Part shown: piece after piece, positions 19,882-30,054 of the stretch
Layout of the letters: every line of letters begins with the position of its first letter
Numbering within the stretch: the first letter of the stretch is position 1
DNA from: an uncultured Clostridia bacterium
GTDB taxonomy: Bacteria; Bacillota; Clostridia; Oscillospirales; Ruminococcaceae
Reading direction: 5' to 3'
Assembly (NCBI GenBank): GCA_947623585.1
Contig: CANQHA010000001.1
Span: 277,491-341,490 of the forward strand
DNA length: 64,000 nucleotides
Made by a program: the position numbers and the translations under genes
Notes under the pieces: model-generated
Seen by the model: the letters and a program-made list of their open reading frames with translations, nothing else
What the model was told of the DNA's origin: nothing
Database searches by the model: none

Positions 19882-20246
19882 GAACGGGCATAGACGCGGT
19901 GGAGACCGCAAGGATAGAAAAAAGCCTGATGATACCCGGCTTTCGCGAAAGGGTCTACTCCCCTCGCGAAATTGAGTTCATCGAGGCCAAGGGCAGCGGC
20001 TCGGTGCAGTCATACGCCGCTAATTTCGCCGCGAAAGAGGCTTTTTCAAAGTCGATCGGCACCGGCATCAGAGGCTTTTCGCTCACCGAGGTGGAGATTT
20101 TGCGCAACGCCCTCGGAGCGCCTTACATAGTTCTTTCGGGAAAAGCCGCCGAGCTTGCAAAGGGGCTCGACTTTACAGTCAGCCTTACTCACACGAGGCG
20201 AGACGCGACCGCGATAGTTATCGCATTTGAAGAAAATGAGCGTTAA
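19878..20246 (+). CDS. acpS: Holo-[acyl-carrier-protein] synthase
   Basis: MRTGIDAVETARIEKSL, AANFAAKEAFSKSIGTGI, SLTHTR. Confidence 0.93.
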   Translation: MRTGIDAVETARIEKSLMIPGFRERVYSPREIEFIEAKGSGSVQSYAANFAAKEAFSKSIGTGIRGFSLTEVEILRNALGAPYIVLSGKAAELAKGLDFTVSLTHTRRDATAIVIAFEENER

Positions 20247-21228
20247 AATCAGCAGCGAAAATTTCATAAAGGCCGAAAAACGCGCTTCACGGCTTGATTT
20301 ACACATTTCGGAGGCCCTAAAGCCCTTTACCTCGGAAAACGGCGATATCGAGCTTTTGAACGCGCGTAAAGTGTTGCAGCTTGTCAAGCCTCGCCCCGAG
20401 AATTCTCACAAGGGCAGCTTCGGCAGGCTTGTTTTGATATCCGGATCGGACAGATTCCCGGGCGCGGCGCAGATCGCCGCGCTGAGCGCGCTTCGTTCGG
20501 GCGTGGGACTCGTAACCGTTATCTCAACAAAAGCCGCCTGCGCCGCGTTATCGGTAAACGCAAAAGAAGCGACGCTTATGCCGGTGGGTTCTGACAGCCG
20601 CGGATTTATCTCGGCGTCTTCGGAGGAAAAAGAGGATATCGCGGAAACGGTCTCAAAAGCGAGCGCTTTGCTAATCGGCCCCGGGCTGGGAACCGCGCCC
20701 GGCTGCCTTGACGTTTTGAAAATAGCAATAAAAAAATCGCGCTGCCCGATAATATTGGACGCGGACGGAATAAACCTTGTCTCAAATCGCATAGAATTTC
20801 TCAGAAGAGCCGAGGCAGGCTTGATCCTTACGCCGCACCCCGCCGAGCTTTCAAGGCTTTGCGGAGCGGCGCTTGAAGACGTTTTGAAAGACCGCCCGCG
20901 CTATGCAAGGCTTGCCGCCCAAAAGACCGGCGGCGTTGTGGTCTCAAAATCGGCCGCAACGCTTATTGCCGCAAAGAGCCGACTGCTCTTGTCTGCAAGG
21001 GGCAATAACGCGCTTGCAAAGGGCGGAAGCGGCGACTTCCTTGCGGGGCTTATCGCTTCGTTTGCGGCTCAGGGGTATTCCCCCGCCGCCGCGGCAGCGA
21101 TCGGAGTTACCGTCCAAGGGCTTTGCTGCGAGGAAGTTTCAAAACGCCTCTCCAAAAGAAGCGTTATCGCCCAAGACCTTATCGACTGCCTGCCTGAGCT
21201 TTTCAAGAAAATTGAAAGGCTGATTTGA
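20227..21228 (+). CDS. nnrD: ADP-dependent NAD(P)H-hydrate dehydratase (carbohydrate kinase-like)
   Basis: HKGSFGRLVLISGSDRFPGAAQIAALSALRSGVGLVTV, LIGPGLG, LILTPHPAELSRL, GNNALAKGGSGDFLAGLI. Confidence 0.92.
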   Translation: MKKMSVKISSENFIKAEKRASRLDLHISEALKPFTSENGDIELLNARKVLQLVKPRPENSHKGSFGRLVLISGSDRFPGAAQIAALSALRSGVGLVTVISTKAACAALSVNAKEATLMPVGSDSRGFISASSEEKEDIAETVSKASALLIGPGLGTAPGCLDVLKIAIKKSRCPIILDADGINLVSNRIEFLRRAEAGLILTPHPAELSRLCGAALEDVLKDRPRYARLAAQKTGGVVVSKSAATLIAAKSRLLLSARGNNALAKGGSGDFLAGLIASFAAQGYSPAAAAAIGVTVQGLCCEEVSKRLSKRSVIAQDLIDCLPELFKKIERLI

Positions 21229-21741
21229 TTGAAAAGAATACTTATTTTCATCGTCTGCGCAATGTCGCTTCTTTGCGGCTGCGCAAAAGCCCCCACCGAC
21301 TCGGTGACGCTTCCGCCCTGCTTTTCGACCGAAACGGAGATAACCGTTGAGGACACCGCCTATGGCGCGATTCTCTCGCGGTATGCCGACGGATTCTGGA
21401 AGGTCGAGCTTCTGTCGCCCGCAGCCGTCAAGGGGCTTATTTTCACCGTGAACGGCGAGGAGACCGAGGTGGCGTTTCAGGGGCTGCGCTTTACCTTTGA
21501 CACCGCGAGATTTCCCGTCGGCTCGGTGGTTTCGGCGGCGATAAGCAAGCTGGACCGCCTTATCGCCTCGCCTATCGAGGTCATGAACGGCGAGGAGCAG
21601 TGCCTTGCGACCGGCACCGTCGGCGGCGAGGGATATACTCTCACGCTGAGCCTCACGCACGTTCCGACAAAGCTCGAGCTTGCCGACAGCGGAATGACCG
21701 TCGTTTTCAAAACGTTCGACGTCGTTGAGTTTGAGGAGTGA
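21229..21741 (+). CDS. Putative lipoprotein of unknown function
   Basis: MKRILIFIVCAMSLLCGCAKAP lipobox, TTG start. Confidence 0.6.
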   Translation: MKRILIFIVCAMSLLCGCAKAPTDSVTLPPCFSTETEITVEDTAYGAILSRYADGFWKVELLSPAAVKGLIFTVNGEETEVAFQGLRFTFDTARFPVGSVVSAAISKLDRLIASPIEVMNGEEQCLATGTVGGEGYTLTLSLTHVPTKLELADSGMTVVFKTFDVVEFEE

Positions 21742-21766
21742 GGAAGCGCCGCTCCGGGCGCAAGAA

Positions 21767-21947
21767 TTAAAAGTTTTCGCTCAAGCCTTTTTCAAAAGGC
21801 TTGTGGGGGTTGAGGGGTGAAACCCCTCGCCGCTGCCCTTGGCAGCGGAAAAATTTACGGAGTGCGCTCCGCAAGGGGTGAATTAAAAAAACAATCCGGT
21901 GGATTGTTTTTTAAGAGGGGACGCCCTGCAAGAGAGGGCGTCCCCTA
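21767..21947. repeat. Family A serial-hairpin element, copy A1
   Basis: Six consecutive hairpins: AAGCCTTTTTCAAAAGGCTT, GAGGGGTGAAACCCCTC, CCGCTGCCCTTGGCAGCGG, CGGAGTGCGCTCCG, AACAATCCGGTGGATTGTT, GGGGACGCCCTGCAAGAGAGGGCGTCCCC; inverted copy at 60.7 kb. Confidence 0.85.
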
Positions 21948-22420
21948 TTTGCCGAGCGACGAGCGAGGCAAACAAAAAGCACTCCGCCCGGTGGACAGTT
22001 TGTCATCTCCATTTCGTGCGAAGGCGTAAGCCTTCGCAAAACGATGCCGCCAAAAACAATCTGTCCGCAGAAAGTACGCGCATCGTTGAGCCTTCGCAAA
22101 ACGATGCCGCCAAAACCCACCTGCCCGCAGAAAGTGCGGGCATCGTTGAGACCTCGCCGGGGGTTCCCCTTTGCCGAGCGATGAGCGAGGTAAACAAAAA
22201 GCACTCCGCCCGGTGGACAGTTTGTCATCTCCATTTCGGGCGAAGGCGTAAGCCTTCGCAAAACGATGCCGGCAAAAACAATCTGCCCGCAGAAAGCGCG
22301 GGCATCGTTGAACCCTCGCCGGGGGTTCCCCATTTGCCGAGCGACGAGCGAGGCAAACAAAAACAACCCTCCTCAAAAAGTAGCGTGCATCGTTGAATCT
22401 GCAAGAGAGGGCATCCCCTA
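21926..22420. repeat. Tandem repeat array inserted in family A element, flanked by 22-bp direct repeats
   Basis: Units begin TTTGCCGAGCGA at 21948, 22170, 22333; flanks CTGCAAGAGAGGGCGTCCCCTA (21926-21947) and CTGCAAGAGAGGGCATCCCCTA (22399-22420). Confidence 0.8.
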
Positions 22421-22481
22421 AGCGTATTCCCAAAACATTCTCACTTGATCGCTCACGGAACGCTCCCGAGCGCCGATTCTC

Positions 22482-22525
22482 CAAAAAAACAAAAACTCCC
22501 TGCCTTTGAAAAAGCAGGGAGCGTT
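22482..22525 (-). terminator. pnp terminator
   Basis: Minus strand GCTCCCTGC-TTTTTCAAAG-GCAGGGAG-TTTTTGTTTTTTT. Confidence 0.85.
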
Positions 22526-22533
22526 TTTTAATA

Positions 22534-24672
22534 TCAGTTGTTTGCGTTCTTTCTTGCCTGAAGGTCGATGAGCGCGTCCTTGCGGGAGAGGTTGATCCTT
22601 CCCTGATCGTCGATCTCGACGACCTTGACGACGATCTCGTCGCCTATCGAAACAACGTCCTCGACCTTTTCAACGCGGTGCATATCGAGCTTGGAGATGT
22701 GGACCATGCCGTCCATTCCGGGGACAATCTCGACAAATGCGCCGAAGTTCATAAGCCTTACAACCTTGCCGCGATAGATAGAACCGATCTCGGGGCCGTT
22801 CGCAATGGTGTTGACTATGCCGATGACGGCCTTTGCATTATCGGCGTTGAGACCGCTGACATATACCGCGCCGTCGTCCTCGACGTCGATCTTGACGTCA
22901 AAGTCGGCTTGCAGCTTCTGAATGACCTTGCCGCTCTTGCCGATAACGTCGCCGATCTTATCGACGGGAACGCGGGTGTTGAACATCTTGGGCGCCCATT
23001 TCGAGACCTCGGCGCGAGGCTCGGCGATGGCTTTCGCCATTATCTCGTCAAGAATATAGTCGCGGGCCTTGTGGGTCTTTGCAAAGGCCTCCTCGATTAT
23101 CTCATAGGTGAGGCCGTCAACCTTGATATCGACCTGAATGGCGGTGATGCCCTTGTGAGTGCCGCCGACCTTGAAGTCCATGTCTCCGAAGAAATCTTCA
23201 AGACCCTGAATATCTACCATTGTCTGGAAAGAACCGTCGTCGCGGGTGATAAGTCCGCAGGAGATCCCGGCGACGGGGGCTTTTATCGGAACGCCGGCGT
23301 CCATCAGCGCAAGGGTGGAGCCGCAAATCGAGCCCTGAGAGGTCGAACCGTTGGAGGAAAGGACCTCGGAAACGACCCTTATGGCATAGGGGAACTCGTC
23401 GGTAGAGGGAAGAACAGGAACGAGGGCTTTTTCGGCGAGGGCTCCGTGGCCTATCTCACGTCTGCCGGGGCCGCGTGAGGGCTTGGTCTCTCCGACGGAG
23501 TAGGACGGGAAGTTGTAGTGATGCATATATCTCTTTTCGGTCTCGTCGTCGATCCCGTCCAGCTTCTGAGCGTCGCTTACGGGGCCGAGGGTGACTATCG
23601 AAAGCACCTGAGTCTGACCTCTGGTGAAAAGTCCCGAGCCGTGAACTCTCGGCAAAACGCCGACCTCGGCGCTAAGCGGGCGAATCTGGTCGAGCTTTCT
23701 GCCGTCAACGCGCTTGCCCTCATAAAGCCAGTTGCGAACTATCTTCTTCTGGAGCTTATAGAGGCACTCGTCGATCATGGCGATCTTCTCGGGATACTGC
23801 TCGTCGAACCTTTCATGAACGGCCTCGACGATGGGCGCAAGCCTTGCGTCGCGAACGTTTTTGTCATCGACGTCGAGGGCTTCCTTGACGTTCTCGGCGA
23901 CCATTTCCTCAATGGCGTCGAAGAGATCGTGATCGACCTCCATCGACTCGAAATCAAACTTGGGCTTGCCGATCTCGGCGGTGATGTCGTTGATAAAGGC
24001 GATCATCTTCTTGATCTCGGCGTGGCCCTTCTTTATCGCTTCGAGCATCAGATCGTCCGGCACCTCGTCGGCTCCGGCCTCGATCATTACTATCTTGTCC
24101 ATGGTTCCGGCGACGGTGAGGTTGAGGTGATTCTCGGCTCTCTGAGCCTGAGTCGGGTTTAAGACTATCTCGCCGTCAACAAGTCCGACGCTTATGCCGG
24201 CGATAGGGCCCGCCCACGGGATATCCGAGATCGAGATCGCGACTGAGGTTCCGAGCATACCCGCTATCTCGGGCGAGCAGTCGGGGTCTACCGACAAAAC
24301 GGTCATGACGACGGAAACGTCGTTTCTCATGTCCTTCGGGAAGAGAGGACGGATAGGACGGTCTACCATTCTCGAGGTGAGTATAGCCTTGTCCGAAGGC
24401 TTGCCCTCGCGCTTGGTGAACGAGCCGGGAATCTTTCCGACCGAGTAGAGCTTCTCCTCATAATCGACGGAAAGCGGGAAGAAATCGACTCCCTCCCTCG
24501 GCTTTGTGGAAGCGGTGACGTTGCACATAACGGTGGTCTCGCCGTAGCGGACCCAGCACGAGCCGTTTGAAAGCTCGCAGGTCTTGCCCGTTTCAACGAT
24601 CAAAGGTCTTCCCGCAAAGGTGGTTTCAAATTTTCTGTACCTGTCAAACTGCTTGATTTCTGACATTGCCAT
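22534..24672 (-). CDS. pnp: Polyribonucleotide nucleotidyltransferase
   Basis: RNase PH domains, FLDMDFKVGGT-like FFGDMDFKVGGTHKGITA, KH domain (GKSGKVI) and S1 domain (GAFVEIVPGMDGMVHISKL); RBS AAGGAGG before ATG 24672. Confidence 0.97.
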   Translation of the reverse strand: MAMSEIKQFDRYRKFETTFAGRPLIVETGKTCELSNGSCWVRYGETTVMCNVTASTKPREGVDFFPLSVDYEEKLYSVGKIPGSFTKREGKPSDKAILTSRMVDRPIRPLFPKDMRNDVSVVMTVLSVDPDCSPEIAGMLGTSVAISISDIPWAGPIAGISVGLVDGEIVLNPTQAQRAENHLNLTVAGTMDKIVMIEAGADEVPDDLMLEAIKKGHAEIKKMIAFINDITAEIGKPKFDFESMEVDHDLFDAIEEMVAENVKEALDVDDKNVRDARLAPIVEAVHERFDEQYPEKIAMIDECLYKLQKKIVRNWLYEGKRVDGRKLDQIRPLSAEVGVLPRVHGSGLFTRGQTQVLSIVTLGPVSDAQKLDGIDDETEKRYMHHYNFPSYSVGETKPSRGPGRREIGHGALAEKALVPVLPSTDEFPYAIRVVSEVLSSNGSTSQGSICGSTLALMDAGVPIKAPVAGISCGLITRDDGSFQTMVDIQGLEDFFGDMDFKVGGTHKGITAIQVDIKVDGLTYEIIEEAFAKTHKARDYILDEIMAKAIAEPRAEVSKWAPKMFNTRVPVDKIGDVIGKSGKVIQKLQADFDVKIDVEDDGAVYVSGLNADNAKAVIGIVNTIANGPEIGSIYRGKVVRLMNFGAFVEIVPGMDGMVHISKLDMHRVEKVEDVVSIGDEIVVKVVEIDDQGRINLSRKDALIDLQARKNANN

Positions 24673-24804
24673 AGTTTTTTCCTCCTTAGATTTAAAACGT
24701 TTCGTACTTTCAAGCAGCGTTTTAGCAATAAATTCGGCTGCCGAACCTCGGCGGCTCAACTTATTACTAAAAAACGGTGCCCGAAAATACTTCGCGAAGC
24801 TATA

Positions 24805-24840
24805 TCAAAAGGCAGACGCCGACGCCTCTGCCTTTTTGAT
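24805..24840 (-). terminator. rpsO terminator
   Basis: AAAAGGCAGA-CGCCGACGCC-TCTGCCTTTTT. Confidence 0.75.
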
Positions 24841-24846
24841 GCAGTC

Positions 24847-25113
24847 TTACTTTCTGAGGCCGAGCTTTTCAACAATAGCTCTGTAACGCTCGATATCGGT
24901 GCGCATGAGATAGTTGAGAAGGTTACGCCTGCGTCCGACCATTTTCAGAAGTCCTCTTCTTGAATGGTGGTCGTTCTTGTGGATCTTGAGGTGCTCGGTG
25001 AGATCGGCTATTCTCTTTGAGAGAATTGCGATCTGGACTTCGGGAGAACCGGTGTCGTTCTCGGTAAGTCTGTTGGCCTCAATGATAGCGGTCTTTTCTT
25101 CTTTGAGAAGCAT
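24847..25113 (-). CDS. rpsO: 30S ribosomal protein S15
   Basis: [43 protein letters not shown]. Confidence 0.98.
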   Translation of the reverse strand: MLLKEEKTAIIEANRLTENDTGSPEVQIAILSKRIADLTEHLKIHKNDHHSRRGLLKMVGRRRNLLNYLMRTDIERYRAIVEKLGLRK

Positions 25114-25226
25114 TTTCTGTACCCCTTTCCGATAAATTTATTCCGTCAAACATAGGCCGCGGAGGGTAAAATTCCGCTTTGCGGCATGACCCGCGGTCAG
25201 CGTATGCGGTAAGGCTCAATCGAGCC
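25114..25226 (-). promoter_or_regulatory. Candidate structured rpsO leader (possible S15 autoregulatory site)
   Basis: Minus strand: GAGGCTCGATTGAGCCTT hairpin; CCGCGGGT/ACCCTCCGCGG around CCGCAAAGCGG. Confidence 0.45.
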
Positions 25227-25232
25227 TCGACT

Positions 25233-25261
25233 ATTCTATCACAGATTTTCTGATTTGTAAA
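25233..25261 (-). promoter_or_regulatory. Sigma-A type promoter for rpsO-pnp
   Basis: Minus strand TTTACA-17 nt-TAGAAT. Confidence 0.65.
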
Positions 25262-25268
25262 GCCCTTT

Positions 25269-26123
25269 TTAATAATTTTTTGCCAATTTCGCCGCGGTAA
25301 GGGTGTTTTTCATGAGCATTGCGATCGTCATCGGCCCGACGCCGCCCGGAACGGGGGTTATGAAGCCCGCTTTTTCGGATACCGCAGAAAAATCAACGTC
25401 GCCGCACAGCTTGCCGTTTTCGTCGCGGTTCATGCCGACGTCGATCACCACTGCGCCCTCTTTCACCATGTCGGCGGTTATCAGCTTGGGCTTTCCGACC
25501 GCCGCGACAAGTATATCGGCCTCACGGCACTCGGCGGCGAGGTCTTTGGTTTTTGAATGGCAGATCGTGACGGTTCCGTTCTCGTGCAAAAGAAGCATTG
25601 CCATGGGCTTGCCGACTATGTTTGAACGCCCGACGACCACGCACTTTTTGCCGGCGACGGATATCCCCGCCGACCGGATAAGCTCCATGACGCCCGCGGG
25701 GGTGCAGGGCAAAAAGTCATAGTCGCCTATCATTATTTTTCCGACGTTTGCGGGGTGAAACGCGTCAACGTCCTTTTTCGGAGATATCGCGCCGATCACC
25801 GCGCGCTCGTCGATGTGCTTCGGCAGAGGAAGCTGGCACAAAATTCCGTGCACCGAGGGGTCGGCGTTCAGCTTTTCGATAAGCCCGATGAGATCGGCCT
25901 GAGAGGTCTCGGCGGGAAGGATATGCTCAAACGAATTGAAGCCGACCTCAAGGCAGGCCTTTTTCTTGTTGCCGACATAGATCTTTGAAGCCGGATCGTC
26001 TCCGACCAAAATCACCGCAAGCCCCGGCACCGTGCCGGTTTTTTGAATGAAATCGGCGGTCTCGGCCTTTACCTCGCCGCGAACCCGCAGCGATATCTCT
26101 TTTCCGTTAATCAGATTCGCCAT
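25269..26123 (-). CDS. folD: Bifunctional methylenetetrahydrofolate dehydrogenase/cyclohydrolase
   Basis: [82 protein letters not shown]. Confidence 0.96.
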   Translation of the reverse strand: MANLINGKEISLRVRGEVKAETADFIQKTGTVPGLAVILVGDDPASKIYVGNKKKACLEVGFNSFEHILPAETSQADLIGLIEKLNADPSVHGILCQLPLPKHIDERAVIGAISPKKDVDAFHPANVGKIMIGDYDFLPCTPAGVMELIRSAGISVAGKKCVVVGRSNIVGKPMAMLLLHENGTVTICHSKTKDLAAECREADILVAAVGKPKLITADMVKEGAVVIDVGMNRDENGKLCGDVDFSAVSEKAGFITPVPGGVGPMTIAMLMKNTLTAAKLAKNY

Positions 26124-27300
26124 TTTCAGCCTCCGCGTTGTCGTCGCCCGCTTCTTCAAGGGGCGTATCCTCCGATGTTTCGTCCGAATTCTCCTCGGGA
26201 GCAGCTTCGGTACCGTCGGTCGTCTCGTCCTCGTCGGCGTCCTCGGCAAGAATGTGAACGTTAAGCTCGCCGTCGGCGTTTTCACGGCGGTTGCGCTTTG
26301 CCTGAATCTCGTCTTCGTTCAGCTTGAGGAGCCGCATTGATTCCTCGGTCTCATAATAGAACGTATAGCCGTGCTTTCGCACCGAGATGTAGTTGAACGT
26401 CCAGATGACTATTGAGAAGATGACGCAGGTGCCCGCGACAACCTGTGAGACCTTGAGCGGGGTGCCGGGAATGTAAAGGCTGTCGGTCCTGAGCGCTTCT
26501 ATCCAGAATCTTCCGGCGCCGTACCAGCCGATGTATAAAAGGAATATCTCGCCGTCGAACTTGCGGAAATAAAGCGAATATATGTGAAGGACTATGAACC
26601 CGACAATGCACCACAGCGACTCGTAGAAGAAGCAGGGGTGAGCGACCATTTCTCGTGCCTGATTCGTTATAACGCTGACGTTATCGGGGTTGTAGAAGAA
26701 GTAGAGATCGTCGATAATCGAGCTGCTCGTCATTCCCCAAGGAAGCGTGGTCTTTGCTCCGAAGCACTCCTGATTGAAGAAGTTGCCCCATCTGCCGAGG
26801 CACTGACCGATTAGAAGCCCTAAGCCCATCAGGTCGAGCATCGGAGGGATCTTGACCTTTCTTATCATCGCAACGACGCCGCCGAAAATCAGCGCTCCGA
26901 TGACGCCGCCATAGATCGCAAGCCCGCCGTCTCGTATGCTTAAAACCGAGCGTATGCTCAAACCGCCCTCGTCGGTTAAATAGCGCGGCATATTGAATAC
27001 GACGTAATATGCCCTCGCACCGATTATTCCTCCGACAAGGCCGCACAAAACAACGTCCATGACCCGGTTTGAGTCGAGCCCGAAGCTCTTGGTGCGGGAG
27101 TTTGCATAAATCACCGCAAGAAGCATTCCGAAAGCGATGAGAAAACCGTACCAGTAGATCTCGAGCCGCTCGCCGTTGAACCACGGTATCGTGAAGAAAA
27201 CATTGTCGATTTTGATTCCGTTGGGGAACAGCCAGTCGCAGAACGGGAAATATATAACGTTCGGCGTGTCCATTACCTGACGCACAAATTCAATAGTCAT
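26107..27300 (-). CDS. lgt: Prolipoprotein diacylglyceryl transferase with acidic C-terminal tail
   Basis: [42 protein letters not shown]; ~60-aa Glu/Asp-rich tail. Confidence 0.93.
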   Translation of the reverse strand: MTIEFVRQVMDTPNVIYFPFCDWLFPNGIKIDNVFFTIPWFNGERLEIYWYGFLIAFGMLLAVIYANSRTKSFGLDSNRVMDVVLCGLVGGIIGARAYYVVFNMPRYLTDEGGLSIRSVLSIRDGGLAIYGGVIGALIFGGVVAMIRKVKIPPMLDLMGLGLLIGQCLGRWGNFFNQECFGAKTTLPWGMTSSSIIDDLYFFYNPDNVSVITNQAREMVAHPCFFYESLWCIVGFIVLHIYSLYFRKFDGEIFLLYIGWYGAGRFWIEALRTDSLYIPGTPLKVSQVVAGTCVIFSIVIWTFNYISVRKHGYTFYYETEESMRLLKLNEDEIQAKRNRRENADGELNVHILAEDADEDETTDGTEAAPEENSDETSEDTPLEEAGDDNAEAENGESD

Positions 27301-27301
27301 T

Positions 27302-28600
27302 TTAACTCTCCTTTTGTCTGTCGTTCGGCATTATTATCGAAATTGCGCTGCGCGAGGGATCTAACAGCCGATCGAGCCGCGACGCAACGTCATCAAATTC
27401 AAGCCCCGCAAGCACATCGACGGGGTCGAATGCTCCGAAGCCCGCCATGTGCGAGCGTATCATCTGCTCGGCGACCTCGGAAACGTCGTTGAAAATCCGT
27501 ATCTGCGCGCCGTAGCTGCTGCGCTTGAACTCCTCGAATTCCTCGCGGGAAAGCCCCTCGCGGCGGGCGCGCTCGATCTCAAGATTCATCAGCCTGTAAA
27601 CCTCGTCGGGGTCGGGCGATTCGCCTGTCGCCGAGTTCATGAAATAGCCCTCGCCGTCGTCGGTCTCGGTCTCAAAGCTCTGATTTATCAGACCCGATGC
27701 GGAGTTTTTCTTGAAAAATTCCGAGGTCTGGCCGAAAAGCGTGCTCATCAAAAACGCCGAGGCGTATTCGTTTTTGAGCATCTCTTTTCCCGAGCAGGGC
27801 TCGCACTTATAACCTATCGCGAAAAGCGGCACGCCGACGGTCATTTTAACTTCGATGCGCTTTTTTGCGGGCTCGGGCGGCTCGTCGGGCAAAACCGAGA
27901 TAAGTCCGTTGTCTTTTGACGGCGCGAGCATTTCGTCTGCTATTCGCAAAACATCGTCAACGCGGCAGTTTCCGGCAACGCTCAGAACCATGTTGTTTAA
28001 GTTATAAAACGTATTGTAGCAGCGATATAAAAGCTCGGCGTCGATCCTTTTTATCGACTCGACCGTGCCGGGAATGTCAATTCTCACCGGGTGATTTTTG
28101 TATACGGCTTTCAGAAGCTCAAAGAACACCCTGCGGTAAGGGTTTTCCTCGCACATCTTTATCTCCTGCCCGATGATCCCCTGCTCGCTGTCAACGCTCT
28201 CTTGGGTGAAATAAGGCTTTTGAACGAAATCGAGGAGGATCCTTAAAGATTCCTCGAAATTGTCGGTGCAGTCAAAATAATATTCGGTGCGGTTGAAGGT
28301 GGTATAAGCGTTTGCCGAGGCGCCGGTCTTTGCAAAAAGATCGTATGCCTGACAGTCCTCGTTTTCAAACAGCTTGTGCTCCAAAAAGTGCGCGATACCG
28401 TCGGGCACGGTGATAAAATCGCTGTCCTCCGAGGTTTTGAAAACGGCGTCCATCGAGCCGTATTTTGTGCCGAACATCGCGCTGGTTCCGCAAAAGCCCG
28501 GAAGCTCCATTACATATACCGTCAGCCCCGACGGGTGCTTTATGCGGTAATAGCTTTCGCCGGCGCGCTCGTTTTTTATCAGAATTTTTTCGTGGTTCAC
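27302..28600 (-). CDS. M16 family peptidase-like protein (YfmH type)
   Basis: DGIAHFLEHKLFE (HxxEH), NAYTTFNRTEYYFDC; tandem with second M16-like gene. Confidence 0.9.
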   Translation of the reverse strand: MNHEKILIKNERAGESYYRIKHPSGLTVYVMELPGFCGTSAMFGTKYGSMDAVFKTSEDSDFITVPDGIAHFLEHKLFENEDCQAYDLFAKTGASANAYTTFNRTEYYFDCTDNFEESLRILLDFVQKPYFTQESVDSEQGIIGQEIKMCEENPYRRVFFELLKAVYKNHPVRIDIPGTVESIKRIDAELLYRCYNTFYNLNNMVLSVAGNCRVDDVLRIADEMLAPSKDNGLISVLPDEPPEPAKKRIEVKMTVGVPLFAIGYKCEPCSGKEMLKNEYASAFLMSTLFGQTSEFFKKNSASGLINQSFETETDDGEGYFMNSATGESPDPDEVYRLMNLEIERARREGLSREEFEEFKRSSYGAQIRIFNDVSEVAEQMIRSHMAGFGAFDPVDVLAGLEFDDVASRLDRLLDPSRSAISIIMPNDRQKES

Positions 28601-29892
28601 TTGGCATCTCCGTTTCCGCCGACGGCGTTTTTAAGAACAAAAACCGTGTCCTCTCTTAAAGAAGCCGCCGCTGCGATCACCTCGTCGCGGGTGACATTTT
28701 CTATATCCTCGATACGCTCCTCGGGCCTCAGATTTGTACCCTTTATCGCCTGAAGATAATACCAGTCGCCGATTTTTCCGGCCTTGTCATAAACAGAGCG
28801 GAAATCGTTTATTATCCCGCGCTTGATATCGGAAAGCTCTTCGTCGCTAAACTCTCCCCGAGAAACGGCGCCGAGCTGAGAAAGTATCTCCTCCCTTGCG
28901 CGATCGACGTTTTCGGAATCTACCCCGCAGATGACCGTTACCGCGCCTTTTGCCTCGGAATAAACGGCATAGCAGTAATAGCAGAGGCTCAGCTTCTGGC
29001 GGACGTTCAGAAACAGCTTTGATATCGGCGAATCGGCATAAAGCGAGTTGAAAACGGTCATGGCGGCGCTTTTGTCAAAATCGGTCTTGAACACCATGAC
29101 GAGGTTTGCCTGCAAAACGTCGAGGCAAAGCTGTTTATATTCGGGCGAGGGCTTGAGCGGGCTTTTTGCAAAGTATTCGGGCGAGCCGGAATAGCTTCGA
29201 TTCTCCGAAAATCTTTTTGCAAAGGCCGAGGCGATTTTTTCGTGGTCTTCGCCTCCCCCGCTGAGGGTCATCTCTATCCTTGCGGTTTTAAGAAGCTCTT
29301 TATAGACCTCGTAAGCCCGAACGGGGTTCGCCTTTTCAACGTCGTCCCTCGAGCCGTAATATCTTCCCGCAGAGGTCTCTCCGCGATAAGCCGTTTCGGC
29401 GGCAAGGCTTACGGCGTATGAAGCCTTGTCGTTTATCTCGGAATCTATCGCGCTGAGAAGATTTAATCTGCAAATGTCAAACTCTGCGCTCTCAAAGCCG
29501 CCGTCCTTCAAAGAGGGACTGAAAATGCAGTCGGAGAGGATCTTTACCGCCTCGTCGGAGATTTTTTCGCCGTTAAGAGAAAAGCGGTCGCAAAGATACA
29601 GAACCGACACCGAAAGCTCGAAAATGCCTCCGCGGTGGCGGCAGTAAGCGCCGGTCCACGAGCCGTAAAGCGAGTTGAGCTTTCGGGCCAAAGATGCGCT
29701 GTCGGGATAATTTGAGTTGGTCGAGGCCAACATCTGAGGTATCAGCGCGTAGTAGGCCGCAAGGTCTTTTCGGTATTCGGTCAGAAATCTGACGGTTATA
29801 ATGTCGCTTTTGAACTTGGGGTCAAAAACGCAGGTCGCATAAATTCCGGCTCCGAGATCGAGCCGCTTGCCGTTTAATTCCAAAATCATCAC
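28597..29892 (-). CDS. M16 family peptidase-like protein (YfmF type)
   Basis: M16 fold-like, lacks an obvious HxxEH, coupled to YfmH-like gene. Confidence 0.85.
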   Translation of the reverse strand: MMILELNGKRLDLGAGIYATCVFDPKFKSDIITVRFLTEYRKDLAAYYALIPQMLASTNSNYPDSASLARKLNSLYGSWTGAYCRHRGGIFELSVSVLYLCDRFSLNGEKISDEAVKILSDCIFSPSLKDGGFESAEFDICRLNLLSAIDSEINDKASYAVSLAAETAYRGETSAGRYYGSRDDVEKANPVRAYEVYKELLKTARIEMTLSGGGEDHEKIASAFAKRFSENRSYSGSPEYFAKSPLKPSPEYKQLCLDVLQANLVMVFKTDFDKSAAMTVFNSLYADSPISKLFLNVRQKLSLCYYCYAVYSEAKGAVTVICGVDSENVDRAREEILSQLGAVSRGEFSDEELSDIKRGIINDFRSVYDKAGKIGDWYYLQAIKGTNLRPEERIEDIENVTRDEVIAAAASLREDTVFVLKNAVGGNGDAK

Positions 29893-30054
29893 CCTTTAAA
29901 ATTCCAGCAAATACAGCTTTCATTATTTTACCACAACGGCGAGATTTATGCAAGCGGTTTTGCAAAAGAAATCCGCCCCCGATGAAAAAGGGCGGAAGAT
30001 TTTATGAATATGTAAATTCGGCCGGGCATATCTTTTAATGTCCGAAGCCGGTCC

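Noticed and set aside
21926-22420. Possible CRISPR array
   Set aside because: Units are 163-222 bp, lack short identical repeats alternating with unique 30-40 bp spacers, and no cas genes are present
21899-22484. ORFs of 151-179 aa in the tandem array
   Set aside because: Frames run through palindromic tandem repeats on both strands; no independent coding support
22678-24162. Plus-strand ORFs of 266 and 214 aa antisense to pnp
   Set aside because: Shadow frames of a well-supported pnp gene; no motifs or ribosome-binding context
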